This document shows positions 40,036 through 48,875 of a stretch of 64,000 bases of DNA, one piece after another. Position 1 is the first letter of the stretch, and the number at the start of each line of letters is the position of its first letter. The DNA is from Saccharibacillus sp. CPCC 101409. Lineage in GTDB: Bacteria > Bacillota > Bacilli > Paenibacillales > Paenibacillaceae. The translations under genes and the position numbers were made by a program. The DNA is taken from contig NZ_JAULSA010000001.1 of assembly GCF_030518235.1 (NCBI RefSeq), positions 558,001 to 622,000 of the forward strand, given 5' to 3'. The notes beneath the pieces were generated by a model. It saw nothing but the letters and a program-made list of their open reading frames with translations, had not been told where the DNA came from and searched no databases.

Positions 40036-41997
40036 ATGTACCGGGGGAGTGCTTCGACGATGGAGGAATTTGAGACCGATTTTATTCAAAGCGATACGAC
40101 GTATCTGGTTCTGAAAAGCGGGCAGAAGCTGACCGCCGACCGGCTGAACCGCGTGCAGATCAAAATGCTGGCCGCTTCGAACGTTCCGCACGTACTGAAT
40201 CTGCATGTGCGCGAAGTGGATTCCGAAGCCCAGCTGCATTACGATATCGGCGGGAAAAGAATGCTGTCGTCCTGGCTTAAAACGGAAAAACTCACGCTGG
40301 TCGAATATTACGCGCTGCTGCTGCAAATCGTGACGGCGCTTGAATACGGCATGACGTATATGCTGAATCCCAACGGATTTTGGCTGCAAGAAGATTATAT
40401 GTTTGTGGACGGTCCGCTTTCGGCGGGCACGATCTATTTGACGTATCTGCCGCTGAACGACGCGCCGGCGGAGCCGAACCGCGAACGCATCGGGCGGCTG
40501 GCGTCGCGCTGGATGACGGCGATCGACGATCTGCGCGGCAGCGGAATCCAGCGGATCCTGCATCTTTGCGAACAATCTTCTTTTTCGCTGCAAACGCTCA
40601 AAAGCCTGCTGATCGGCCTGCTGGCCGAAAGCGGTCAGCACGGGTGGAGAGAGTCGGGCGTTCAAGCAGAAGCGCGGCCGGGGGGCGATCCTTATTCTCA
40701 TAGCGGCGAACGTGCAAATACCGATCAAGGACCGTATGGATATGGCAGCCCATCAGTAGAAGCGCCGCGCGAAATGTATGGAAGCGGCCCGGCGCCGGTC
40801 GAATACGATCGGGGCTTTGGACGGCCGGGAATCGGCGCTCCGGGAGCGGCGGATACGGATACGGAATTCGCGGAGGACGAAGAGCAGGATGGCAAACGTA
40901 AGCTGTTCGGTATCTCTATCGGCAAAAGCCAGGGCGGGAATGCGTCGGGCCGTTCAAAAGCCGGAAAGGAAAGTAAGGCGACCTTCGGGCAAGACCGAAG
41001 CGAAGAGCAGGAGGACGATACGAAGCCGCCGCAAAACCGGCTGGTGATTCCGCTCGTCTGCCTGATGCTGCTGGCAGTATTGTGGAAGTTTCTGTACCTG
41101 GGCGCTCCGAGCACGTTCAATCTGCTGATCTGCGTTGTGCTGACGCCGCTGCTCGGCACACTGGCTTATCTGGGCTGGACGAACAAATTGAAGCCGGGAG
41201 GCCGAAACGCGGCGCGGCGGGAAGAAGAGGAAGAAGCCGAAGCGCTGTCGTCCTGGTCTTCGTCGCCGGCGGCAGCGCCGCAGGGTCATCGGGTGTCCTA
41301 CAGCGATCAGGGTTACGGCATGAGCAATCGGCAGGCAGGGCCGGGATCTGAACAAATGGCGGAACAGCCGCCACGACCCCGCGCGTCGGCGATGGGTTCG
41401 ATCTATGGGAGGAGCGAAACCGGTGCCGACTCGAACGGCAGCGGCATTGGAACCTACGCCGGGATTCCAGACTTTCTGAAACCGGGTTATTCGGCCGCTC
41501 TTTCCGGCATTGAAGCGCAGCCGGCTGCGGGCGCTTATCCTGTCGCCGCAGGCGGATACGCCGCCGAAGGGGTTCCGGCCTCGCCGGTTCCGGGCACCGG
41601 CATGCTGGGGCCGCCCGCTTCGCAGCCTACGGTCATGCTGGACGGCGCGCGCGGCAGCTCGGCGCAGCGCGAACAAGCCGGTGTTCCGGCAGTTCCCCGC
41701 TACCGGCTGGAGCGAGCGGAATCAGGAGCTTCTCCGCGCACGATTCCGCTGCCGTCCGGCAGCTTTACGATCGGCCGCGCCGAAGACGTCGCGCAGCATA
41801 TCGAGACGTCCGCCGGAATCTCCCGGGCGCATGTCGAACTGGAGCTGTCCGAAGGACGCTGCGTGATCCGCGATATCGGCTCGCGCAACGGGACGACGTT
41901 GAACGAAGAAGCGCTGACGCCGTATAAAGCGTACGAATTGAATGAAGGCGATACGTTCCGGATCGCGGGAATTTCGTATACGCTGCGGTGCGGGTGA
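40036..41997 (+). CDS. DUF6382-like membrane protein with C-terminal FHA domain
   Basis: 653 residues. The N-terminal 200 residues match the kinase-like DUF6382 region found in Gram-positive Tad loci; a charged linker leads to two hydrophobic segments (LVIPLVCLMLLAVLWKFLYL and the following LLICVVLTPLLGTLAYLG). A disordered Gly/Pro/Ala stretch follows, and the last 90 residues are an FHA domain (FTIGRAEDV, ISRAHVEL, SRNGTTLN). FHA domains bind phosphothreonine, so this protein may link Ser/Thr kinase signalling to the pilus. It is last in the operon, followed by a terminator. Confidence 0.82.
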   Translation: MYRGSASTMEEFETDFIQSDTTYLVLKSGQKLTADRLNRVQIKMLAASNVPHVLNLHVREVDSEAQLHYDIGGKRMLSSWLKTEKLTLVEYYALLLQIVTALEYGMTYMLNPNGFWLQEDYMFVDGPLSAGTIYLTYLPLNDAPAEPNRERIGRLASRWMTAIDDLRGSGIQRILHLCEQSSFSLQTLKSLLIGLLAESGQHGWRESGVQAEARPGGDPYSHSGERANTDQGPYGYGSPSVEAPREMYGSGPAPVEYDRGFGRPGIGAPGAADTDTEFAEDEEQDGKRKLFGISIGKSQGGNASGRSKAGKESKATFGQDRSEEQEDDTKPPQNRLVIPLVCLMLLAVLWKFLYLGAPSTFNLLICVVLTPLLGTLAYLGWTNKLKPGGRNAARREEEEEAEALSSWSSSPAAAPQGHRVSYSDQGYGMSNRQAGPGSEQMAEQPPRPRASAMGSIYGRSETGADSNGSGIGTYAGIPDFLKPGYSAALSGIEAQPAAGAYPVAAGGYAAEGVPASPVPGTGMLGPPASQPTVMLDGARGSSAQREQAGVPAVPRYRLERAESGASPRTIPLPSGSFTIGRAEDVAQHIETSAGISRAHVELELSEGRCVIRDIGSRNGTTLNEEALTPYKAYELNEGDTFRIAGISYTLRCG

Positions 41998-42003
41998 GAA
42001 AAT

Positions 42004-42040
42004 AAAGAATAAGCCATCCGCAAAGGATGGCTTATTCTTT
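42004..42040. terminator. Bidirectional terminator between the Tad operon and the GNAT gene
   Basis: AAAGAATAAGCCATCC / GGATGGCTTATTCTTT around a 5-base loop. The right arm contains the last codons and stop of the minus-strand GNAT gene. Confidence 0.88.
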
Positions 42041-42568
42041 AGCAGGCATATCGATTTTGAAAACCATTCTTGTGGTACTTAAAGTAGAATCATCCTCATC
42101 GATCTCGCGAAAATCCAATTCGGTATAAAACTTTAATGTGTTTTCGGATTTTATTGCTTCGGCAAATATGAAATTACAACCCATATTACGTACTAATTCA
42201 AAAGCCATGTCAAAAATATCTCTCATCATTTGACGGCCGTAGCCTTTGCGAGCATGTCGGCTATCAACGCCAAAATAAAGAACATGTATAACCGGAAAAC
42301 TTGATTTTAGTCTTGGAAGCTTTTTGTTCCAATCCAGATTTTTAATAGACTGTCGATCAATATCTAGTAAACTAACTTGGACTGTATAGAAACCGATCAT
42401 ATTATTTTCGGAATCATAATAGAGTCGAGTAATTGCAGAGTTGTGTTTTTGATATTCCAGAGCTTCATCACGATCTTTCAAAAATTCGTTTACTGTTTCT
42501 TCACCGCAATCGAAGTTCTCTGTTTCCCAATAGGTCTCTTCGGAAAGATAATCGAAAGATAAAGTCAT
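42032..42568 (-). CDS. GNAT acetyltransferase, probable toxin of a toxin-antitoxin pair
   Basis: 178 residues. The N-terminus (YWETENFDCGEETVNEFL) and the acetyl-CoA loop RHARKGYGRQMM (Q/R-x-x-G-x-G/A) are GNAT features; the length and the FDCGEE...NEFL start resemble the TacT/AtaT-like toxins that acetylate aminoacyl-tRNA. It begins 1 base after the stop of a 51-residue gene, the usual antitoxin-toxin layout. AT-rich codons differ sharply from neighbours, pointing to horizontal transfer. The toxin role is inference; a plain acetyltransferase is the alternative. Confidence 0.75.
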   Translation of the reverse strand: MTLSFDYLSEETYWETENFDCGEETVNEFLKDRDEALEYQKHNSAITRLYYDSENNMIGFYTVQVSLLDIDRQSIKNLDWNKKLPRLKSSFPVIHVLYFGVDSRHARKGYGRQMMRDIFDMAFELVRNMGCNFIFAEAIKSENTLKFYTELDFREIDEDDSTLSTTRMVFKIDMPAKE

Positions 42569-42569
42569 C

Positions 42570-42725
42570 TTACTTTTTTCTTCTAGGCGTGGCTGGTGTA
42601 TTTTTAACCATATTTAAAATCTTCTCGGTATTCGGATTCTTTTCATTTGCGAGTATCATGAACTTTTCAAGCTTATCTTGTGTAGAGAATTTAACTCTTG
42701 GCTGTTTGATGTCGGAAGTAGCCAT
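42570..42725 (-). CDS. 51-residue basic protein, candidate antitoxin
   Basis: An ORF too short for usual cut-offs: ATG at 42725, stop TAA at 42572-42570, 51 residues (MATSDIKQPRVKFS...; closing NTPATPRRKK). AAGGGGGAA precedes the ATG by 6 bases, and an extended -10 (TGGTATAAT, 42774-42766 on the minus strand) lies 40 bases upstream. The stop is 1 base from the GNAT start. It has a predicted helix-rich middle (TQDKLEKFMILANEK) and a basic tail. It does not look like the usual DUF1778 antitoxin and is much shorter. Confidence 0.65.
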   Translation of the reverse strand: MATSDIKQPRVKFSTQDKLEKFMILANEKNPNTEKILNMVKNTPATPRRKK

Positions 42726-42765
42726 GCTCGTTCCCCCTTAAGGCATAGTAGGAATTCATATAGAT

Positions 42766-42774
42766 ATTATACCA
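42766..42774 (-). promoter_or_regulatory. Extended -10 promoter of the GNAT cassette
   Basis: TGGTATAAT on the minus strand. No good -35 is visible, as is common for extended -10 promoters. Confidence 0.5.
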
Positions 42775-42788
42775 CATTCTTATCCCAT

Positions 42789-45125
42789 TCATTCCCCCGC
42801 ACTTTCCGCTTCGCGCATCGCTTCCTGCTCCCGAAAAGCCGAAGGCGTCAGCCCGTACTTCTTCTTGAACAGCGTCGAGAAATAGGGCGTATTGTAAATG
42901 CCGACCGATTCGCTGATCTTGGCGGCGGTCGCGGGGGTTGAGGACAGCAGTTCGCGGGCTTTCTCCAGCCGGGTATGGCTCAGGTATTCGCTGAACGACT
43001 GGCCGGCGGCGCTTTTGAACAGTTTGCCCAGATAACTCGGCGACAGACCGGCGATGCTGGACACCAGCTCCAGCGACAGATTGGGTTCGGCATAGTGTTC
43101 CTGGATATGGTTTTGTACTTTTTCGATCACGATATTGTGCTTCTGGGCGTTCATCCACAAATTCTTTTCTTCGATCAGCGCGCGGAGATTGGCGCAGTAG
43201 CGGTCGAAGATTTCTTCGATCTCCGTCAGGTACTCGGCCGACTCGATATCCGTGACCGCGTCCAGGTATTCGTTGAAGTTGGAGTCCGGCACATGCTGCA
43301 AGTAATCGAAATATTTGAGCAGCGAAAGCATAAGCTGGGTGCTGTAGGCGACCACCTGGCTGATCGAGCCGGTCGAGAGCTGTTCGACGAACTGTCCGAT
43401 CGCTTCGCGGATGCGATCCGGCCTGCCGGACTGCACGGCGTCGATCAGCTTCTGCTCGTAAGCGGCGGGATAGCTGAGCGCATTCATCAGATGCGGGCGC
43501 GTCGCCGCGGCATCCAGCACCGCTTCTTTGCCGTAAATCAGCCGGTACTTGACGTACTGCTGCGCGGACGTATAAGAAGACGATAAGGTTTTGCGGCCGA
43601 AGCCGATATCCCCGACGCCGATCGAGACGGTCAGCTTGAAGTAGCGGTGCAGAAACTGCTGGATACCGCGCAGAACGGGCTCCAATTCTTCCGGCATCCG
43701 GTTGTGCTCGTATTGAAGAATCGCGGCGGCTTCGTTTTCCTCCATAATCAGGTAGTCGCACGGGCCGACCGGCTCCAGCATTTCTTTGGCAATATTGCCG
43801 ATCGCAAAGCGCAGCAAAGGCTGCTGCTTCGCTTCGAATCGGCCCTGCGCGTTTTCCGCCTGCGGCTTGTCCACCCGGAACACCAGCACCCCGAAGTAAG
43901 GCCCCGCCGCTTTTTCTTCGATATCGCGAATCAGTTCGCCCGGAAGCGAAGGTGCAAGCGATTGACCGCGCAGCAGCGAATGCAGGTAATGTTCGCGGAT
44001 TGTGCGCGACGAGCGGTTGATAACGAACTGCATCGTTTTTTCTTTTTCCTCCAGCGATTGGAAGACTTCGGTCATCATCTTGTATTCGTCGACAAATGCC
44101 GAACCGGCATCGGGAGGATTCCCGTCTGCGGCCGGCATCAGTTTCTCCAGCAGCGTCGACAGGGGCCGGTAGATGCTGCGCGACAGCAGGATGGAAGTCA
44201 GCAGTCCGGCCAGCACGATGCCGCAGGTGACGAGCAGCGTAACATTGCGCAGCCGGTCGATATTGGAGATCAGGCCGGAATAAGGGAAAACGCTTACAAA
44301 GTACCAGTCCATTTCTTCCGATTTGACGTAGGTCACCAGATTCTTTTTGCCCTGAATAGTCGAAGTAAAGCTGTTTTCTTCTTCGCCCTGGTTCAAAATG
44401 CGCTGTATATAATCTTCTCCGGACAAATCTTCCAGAAACAAAGCCGGATCGGTATGCGAAAGGACCCGGCCTTCCTTGTCGATCACGAACACGTTGCTTG
44501 CGGAATCGGCTTTGCTGATCCTGCGGATCGTGGTCAGAATCGACTTTTCTTCTACATTGATATAAATGAGCGGATTGTCCGAAGTCTGGAACGAAAATTC
44601 CGGGTACAGCAGAAAAGTCAGCAGCCGCAGCGGCTCGTCGTTGTTGCGGTGGGCGATCTTGATACTGCGCGGATAAAATTCCATATACCCCTCCGCGCCC
44701 AGCATGCTGATCGAAGGATCGAACGGAAGTCCCGCCGTATCGACCGCGCTCCCCGTGGAAGGCCGATAGATTCCGACGCTGTGGATATACGGATATACGC
44801 CGATCATCTGCGACATCTGCCGGAAAATATGATAGTTGTTCGTTTTGTCCTCTACTTTGTCGTTCAAAAACGCAGCCACCTCCGGCCGGATCAGCAGCGC
44901 GCTGCCCATCGTCATGACCTGGTTGTATACCACGTCCGACGCGTAGCTGACCTGGGACAGCATGGCTTTGGAATTGCGGTCGATCTCTTTGACGGCGCTT
45001 CCGGAGAACAGATGGAACAAGACCGTGGACAGCAGGCCCACCGTGAGCAGAACAAGCAGGAAATAAGAAATCGTCAGTTTTTGAAACGCTTTGTACCGGA
45101 CAAGCCGGTTCATCATGGTCCGCAC
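42789..45125 (-). CDS. YesN-like AraC-family regulator with membrane sensor domain
   Basis: 778 residues. An N-terminal membrane helix (ISYFLLVLLTVGLLSTVLF) and a second near residue 300 bracket an extracellular Cache-like sensor of about 260 residues; the C-terminal 100 residues are two AraC helix-turn-helix units (LELVSSIAGLSPSYLGKLFK and ISESVGIYNTPYFSTLFKKK). Such one-component membrane regulators control polysaccharide-use loci in Paenibacillus. The GTG at 45125 follows GGGAGGG. It is divergent from the importer operon, which it very likely activates through the phased repeats at 45209-45277. Confidence 0.88.
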   Translation of the reverse strand: MRTMMNRLVRYKAFQKLTISYFLLVLLTVGLLSTVLFHLFSGSAVKEIDRNSKAMLSQVSYASDVVYNQVMTMGSALLIRPEVAAFLNDKVEDKTNNYHIFRQMSQMIGVYPYIHSVGIYRPSTGSAVDTAGLPFDPSISMLGAEGYMEFYPRSIKIAHRNNDEPLRLLTFLLYPEFSFQTSDNPLIYINVEEKSILTTIRRISKADSASNVFVIDKEGRVLSHTDPALFLEDLSGEDYIQRILNQGEEENSFTSTIQGKKNLVTYVKSEEMDWYFVSVFPYSGLISNIDRLRNVTLLVTCGIVLAGLLTSILLSRSIYRPLSTLLEKLMPAADGNPPDAGSAFVDEYKMMTEVFQSLEEKEKTMQFVINRSSRTIREHYLHSLLRGQSLAPSLPGELIRDIEEKAAGPYFGVLVFRVDKPQAENAQGRFEAKQQPLLRFAIGNIAKEMLEPVGPCDYLIMEENEAAAILQYEHNRMPEELEPVLRGIQQFLHRYFKLTVSIGVGDIGFGRKTLSSSYTSAQQYVKYRLIYGKEAVLDAAATRPHLMNALSYPAAYEQKLIDAVQSGRPDRIREAIGQFVEQLSTGSISQVVAYSTQLMLSLLKYFDYLQHVPDSNFNEYLDAVTDIESAEYLTEIEEIFDRYCANLRALIEEKNLWMNAQKHNIVIEKVQNHIQEHYAEPNLSLELVSSIAGLSPSYLGKLFKSAAGQSFSEYLSHTRLEKARELLSSTPATAAKISESVGIYNTPYFSTLFKKKYGLTPSAFREQEAMREAESAGE

Positions 45126-45208
45126 GGTGCTTCCCTCCCGGATGCTGCTGAACTAATCTCCTCACTATAGGCCATATCCGCCGCAAAAGGTACAGAATCG
45201 CGCGAAAA

Positions 45209-45277
45209 TGAAAGCCGGTTCGTTTATTTGAAAGCCCTGCGCCGCAAAGTGAAAGCGATTCCCGGATTTTGAAATAG
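45209..45277. promoter_or_regulatory. Four phased TGAAA repeats in front of the mannoside operon
   Basis: TGAAAGCC (45209), TGAAAGCC (45229), TGAAAGCG (45250) and TGAAATAG (45270) begin 20, 21 and 20 bases apart: two helical turns each, so all face the same side of the DNA. AraC-family proteins bind direct repeats at this spacing. The last repeat contains TTGAAA, which could be the -35; no good -10 follows, consistent with an activator-dependent promoter. Confidence 0.65.
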
Positions 45278-45356
45278 ACGCGAGGCGCGAACAAGCGATA
45301 CGCTGAACACGAAAGCGGCGGCCGCCTGCAATCATCACGACGGGAGGGATGGAACC

Positions 45357-46292
45357 TTGAACAAGAAACGACGGCGGGGATTCGGCATGCTGTCGGATAT
45401 TCGCAGAAACGGAACTTCTTATTTGCTCGTCCTGCCCGCGATGGCCTACACGTTTATTTTCGGGTATATGACTTATCCGTATATGATTATCGCGTTCCAG
45501 CGGTTCAATTATATGAAAGGGATATTCGGCAGCGAATGGGTGGGTTTCAAGAACTTCGAATTCTTTTTCCGGTCGAACAAAGCGTTTGCGGTTACCTTCA
45601 ATACGCTGTTTCTGAATCTGCTGTTTATCGTGTTCGGCACGCTGGCGGCGCTGGCGATCTCGCTGATCCTGAACGAACTGCGCAAAAAGCTGTTCGTCAA
45701 GATCAGCCAGTCGATGATGCTGTTTCCGAACTTTATTTCGTGGATCGTCATCAGCTATGTGCTATACGCCTTTTTCTCGATGGATATGGGGGTCGTGAAC
45801 AAAATGCTCGGCACGCTCGGCTTCGCTCCGATCAACTGGTATACGGAAGCGCAGTGGTGGCCGGCGATCCTGACGGTAATGCATGTCTGGAAAGGAGCCG
45901 GGATGAGCGCGATTATCTACCTGGCGACCATCACGGGCATCGACGAAACGCTGTACGAAGCCGCCGAGATCGACGGAGCCAACCGCTGGCAGATGTGCCT
46001 GCGCATCACGATTCCGCTGATGATGCCGACGGTGATTATTCTGACGCTGCTGTCGATCGGCAAGATTATGTACGGCGATTTCGGGATGATCTACGCCCTG
46101 ATCGGCGACAACGGCACGCTGTACTCGACGACGGATATTATCGATACGTATGTGTTCCGTTCGCTGCGCCAGATCGGCGATCCGTCCGAAGCGATGGCGG
46201 TGGGGCTGTTCCAGTCCGTCGTCGGATTTATTCTCGTATTCGGCACAAACGCCATCACCCGCAAATATTTCAAAGACGGGGCACTGTATTGA
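45357..46292 (+). CDS. Carbohydrate ABC importer permease, LplB type
   Basis: 311 residues with six membrane spans and the permease loop EAAEIDGANRWQMCLRITIPL, which docks to a shared MsmX-type ATPase; no ATPase gene is present, as is usual for this class. The TTG at 45357 follows GGGAGGGA. It is the first gene of the operon and likely activated by the divergent AraC regulator. Confidence 0.9.
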   Translation: MNKKRRRGFGMLSDIRRNGTSYLLVLPAMAYTFIFGYMTYPYMIIAFQRFNYMKGIFGSEWVGFKNFEFFFRSNKAFAVTFNTLFLNLLFIVFGTLAALAISLILNELRKKLFVKISQSMMLFPNFISWIVISYVLYAFFSMDMGVVNKMLGTLGFAPINWYTEAQWWPAILTVMHVWKGAGMSAIIYLATITGIDETLYEAAEIDGANRWQMCLRITIPLMMPTVIILTLLSIGKIMYGDFGMIYALIGDNGTLYSTTDIIDTYVFRSLRQIGDPSEAMAVGLFQSVVGFILVFGTNAITRKYFKDGALY

Positions 46293-46340
46293 GTCCGAGT
46301 CCGGCGGGGTTGGGGTAAGGGCAAGGATTGGAGGGATAAG

Positions 46341-47213
46341 ATGAAGACGTTTTCAATCGGCAGGACGATTATGGTTGCTTTAATTACGGTTTATTCCGCG
46401 CTGTGTTTGCTCCCGATGCTGCTGGTGCTGATGATCTCGGTCACGGACGAAGACGCCATTTTGAAAAACGGCTACAGCCTGTTCCCGGAAAAGTTCTCGC
46501 TGTACGCCTACAAGCTGATCTTTACCGGCGGTTCCCAGGTGCTGCGCAGCTACGGCATCTCCATCTTCGTCACGGTCGTCGGCACCGCGCTTGCGATTCT
46601 GATTACGGCGATGGCCGGGTATACGCTGGCGAACAAAAACGTCAAATCCCGCAATGTGCTGGCGCTGTACTTTTTTATCACCATGATTTTCTCCGCCGGC
46701 ATCGTGCCCTGGTATCTGATGAACCGGGCGCTCGGGCTGACCGACAATATTCTGGCGCTGATTATCCCGTCGCTGCTGTTCAGCCCGTTCAACCTGTTCC
46801 TCGTGCGCAACTTTATGAGCGGGATTCCGGATTCGCTGCGCGAGTCGGCGACGATCGACGGAGCGGGCGATATCACGATCGCGTTCCGCATCTATCTGCC
46901 GCTGTGCAAGCCGGTGCTGGCGACGATCGCGCTGTTCTACGGACTCGATTACTGGAACAACTGGTGGAACGCGATCATGCTGATCGACAGCAAAGACCTG
47001 TACCCGCTGCAGTTCATGCTGCTGCAAATGCAGTCGGAGATCAGCATGCTGAACGAAATGTCGATGCTGGCCGGCTCAAGCGACGCCAAGCTGCCGACGG
47101 AAGCGGTCAAGATGGCGACGGCGGTGGTGACGATCGGGCCGATCATTTTCCTGTATCCTTATTTGCAAAAATATTTCGTCAAAGGCCTGGTGATCGGTTC
47201 GGTCAAAGGCTGA
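46341..47213 (+). CDS. Carbohydrate ABC importer permease, LplC/YtcP type
   Basis: 290 residues with six spans and the docking loop ESATIDGAGDITIAFRIYLPL. The long extracellular segment before the last span and the ending YLQKYFVKGLVIGSVKG are typical of YtcP/LplC partners. With the preceding permease it forms the channel for an oligosaccharide. GGAGGGA lies before the ATG. Confidence 0.9.
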   Translation: MKTFSIGRTIMVALITVYSALCLLPMLLVLMISVTDEDAILKNGYSLFPEKFSLYAYKLIFTGGSQVLRSYGISIFVTVVGTALAILITAMAGYTLANKNVKSRNVLALYFFITMIFSAGIVPWYLMNRALGLTDNILALIIPSLLFSPFNLFLVRNFMSGIPDSLRESATIDGAGDITIAFRIYLPLCKPVLATIALFYGLDYWNNWWNAIMLIDSKDLYPLQFMLLQMQSEISMLNEMSMLAGSSDAKLPTEAVKMATAVVTIGPIIFLYPYLQKYFVKGLVIGSVKG

Positions 47214-47282
47214 GCGCGTGCGCGGGATTCGGACGCAACAAGCCAATCATAAACGCGATTATCGAAGGGGGTTCGTTTAGTG

Positions 47283-48821
47283 ATGAAAAAATATTACGCG
47301 CTGCTGCTGGCCGCGGTGCTTGCCTTGTCGGCGTTGATCGGGTGCAGCAAAGATTCGGATTCGGCCGGCACGCCGGATTCGGGCGTCGATTCCGCGTCCG
47401 GGACGGTCAAGATCAAATATCTGGTGCCCGGCACGGAGCCCAAAGACTACAAAGAAGTGTTCCAAAAAGTCAACGAAAAGCTGGCCGCGGACGGCGTCGG
47501 CGTGGAAGTCGAGAAAGTCTACATTCCGTGGGACGCATGGGACCAGAAGCTGAATCTGATGCTGTCCACCGGCGAAGACTTCGATCTGTTCCACGTCATG
47601 CAGGACCGCACGCCGTTCTCCAGCTACTACAATCGCGGCGCGCTGGCGGATATTACGGACGACATCGACAAGTACGGCCCGAATTTGAAACAGCAGATCC
47701 CGCAGGATATTTTCGACGGGGCCAAGATCGGAGGCCGCTACTACGCGGTTCCGTCGTACTGGGTCGAAATGGCGAGCGAAGGCGAGTTCAATATCCGCCG
47801 GGACATTCTGCGCGAGAACAATCTCGAAGAGCCGGCCACCCCGGACGAACTGATCGCCGCGTGGGAAACGGTAATGAAGAACTGGAAAGGAAGCGGCAGG
47901 CCATATCTGGGCACGCGCGCGGACTTCGATCCGATCTTTCTGCATACTTCCATGCTGCACCGGACGTACGACACGTTTCCTTTTACCGTCAAAGACAAGT
48001 TCTTCTATGTGAATCAAAACGGCGAGGTCAAATCCTGGATCGAAACGGACGAGTTTAAACGGGATGCGGCGTTTATGCGGGAGCTGTACACCAAAGGCAT
48101 CACCAACCCGGATATTCTGGTCATGAAGCAGGAACAGGTGGACGCCCAGCTCGACAGCGGCGAATGGTTCGTGCGGCTGGGAACCGGCGGAAGCCTGAGC
48201 GGATTGCAAAAATATAACCCGGACGCGACCGTCGACGATATCGGCGTCGTCTGGTTCAATCCGGAAAAAGAATACATGCGCCCGCTGACGTTCAAAAACG
48301 GGAACGCCGTGCCGGTGAACAGCAAGCACCCGGAAGCGGCCGTCAAATTGATGGATTGGATGCTGGCGAGCCAGGAGAATTACGATCTGGTGCAGTACGG
48401 CATCGAAGGCAAGCATTATACCGAAGACGGCGACAAAGGACTCAAACCGATCCCGGACCCGAGCAACAACGACAATCCGGGCTATCGCGGCTCCGATTCG
48501 CAGAACGGCAACGTCAACTTGATGCGCTTCGATCTGGAGAACAGTATTCCCGACAACAATAAAGTGCTGTTCGAACCGAACCCGGACGCGACCAACAGTA
48601 TTGCGGCGAATTTTATTTTCGATCCGACCAACGTCAGAACGGAATACACCAATATCATGTCGGAAGCTTCGGCCAGCATCACCCCGATCTATATGGGCGT
48701 GCAGGATTACGATCAGGCTTTCCCGGCCGCGCTGGATAAAATGAAGAAAGCCGGATTGGACCAGGTTGTGGCGGAGTATCAGAAGCAGTTCGAGGCTTAT
48801 CAAGCTTCCGTTAACCAATAA
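47283..48821 (+). CDS. Extracellular solute-binding lipoprotein of the importer
   Basis: 512 residues with a lipoprotein signal (lipobox LIGC, acylated Cys21), then a two-lobed family 1 binding protein of the large LipO type (about 500 residues) common in Paenibacillus. It captures the sugar for the two upstream permeases. An in-frame GTG at 47280 immediately precedes the chosen ATG at 47283; AAGGGGGTT is upstream. The linkage to GH130 suggests a mannoside ligand. Confidence 0.9.
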   Translation: MKKYYALLLAAVLALSALIGCSKDSDSAGTPDSGVDSASGTVKIKYLVPGTEPKDYKEVFQKVNEKLAADGVGVEVEKVYIPWDAWDQKLNLMLSTGEDFDLFHVMQDRTPFSSYYNRGALADITDDIDKYGPNLKQQIPQDIFDGAKIGGRYYAVPSYWVEMASEGEFNIRRDILRENNLEEPATPDELIAAWETVMKNWKGSGRPYLGTRADFDPIFLHTSMLHRTYDTFPFTVKDKFFYVNQNGEVKSWIETDEFKRDAAFMRELYTKGITNPDILVMKQEQVDAQLDSGEWFVRLGTGGSLSGLQKYNPDATVDDIGVVWFNPEKEYMRPLTFKNGNAVPVNSKHPEAAVKLMDWMLASQENYDLVQYGIEGKHYTEDGDKGLKPIPDPSNNDNPGYRGSDSQNGNVNLMRFDLENSIPDNNKVLFEPNPDATNSIAANFIFDPTNVRTEYTNIMSEASASITPIYMGVQDYDQAFPAALDKMKKAGLDQVVAEYQKQFEAYQASVNQ

Positions 48822-48875
48822 GCGGCGGTAAGCGGAGCAGCTGCTATCGCAAAAAGAAGAAAGGCGGGAATCATC

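Noticed and set aside
42691-45294. An 867-codon frame overlapping the AraC regulator on the same strand
   Set aside because: Frameshifted relative to the clearly recognisable regulator; the translation is low-complexity and has no ribosome site.
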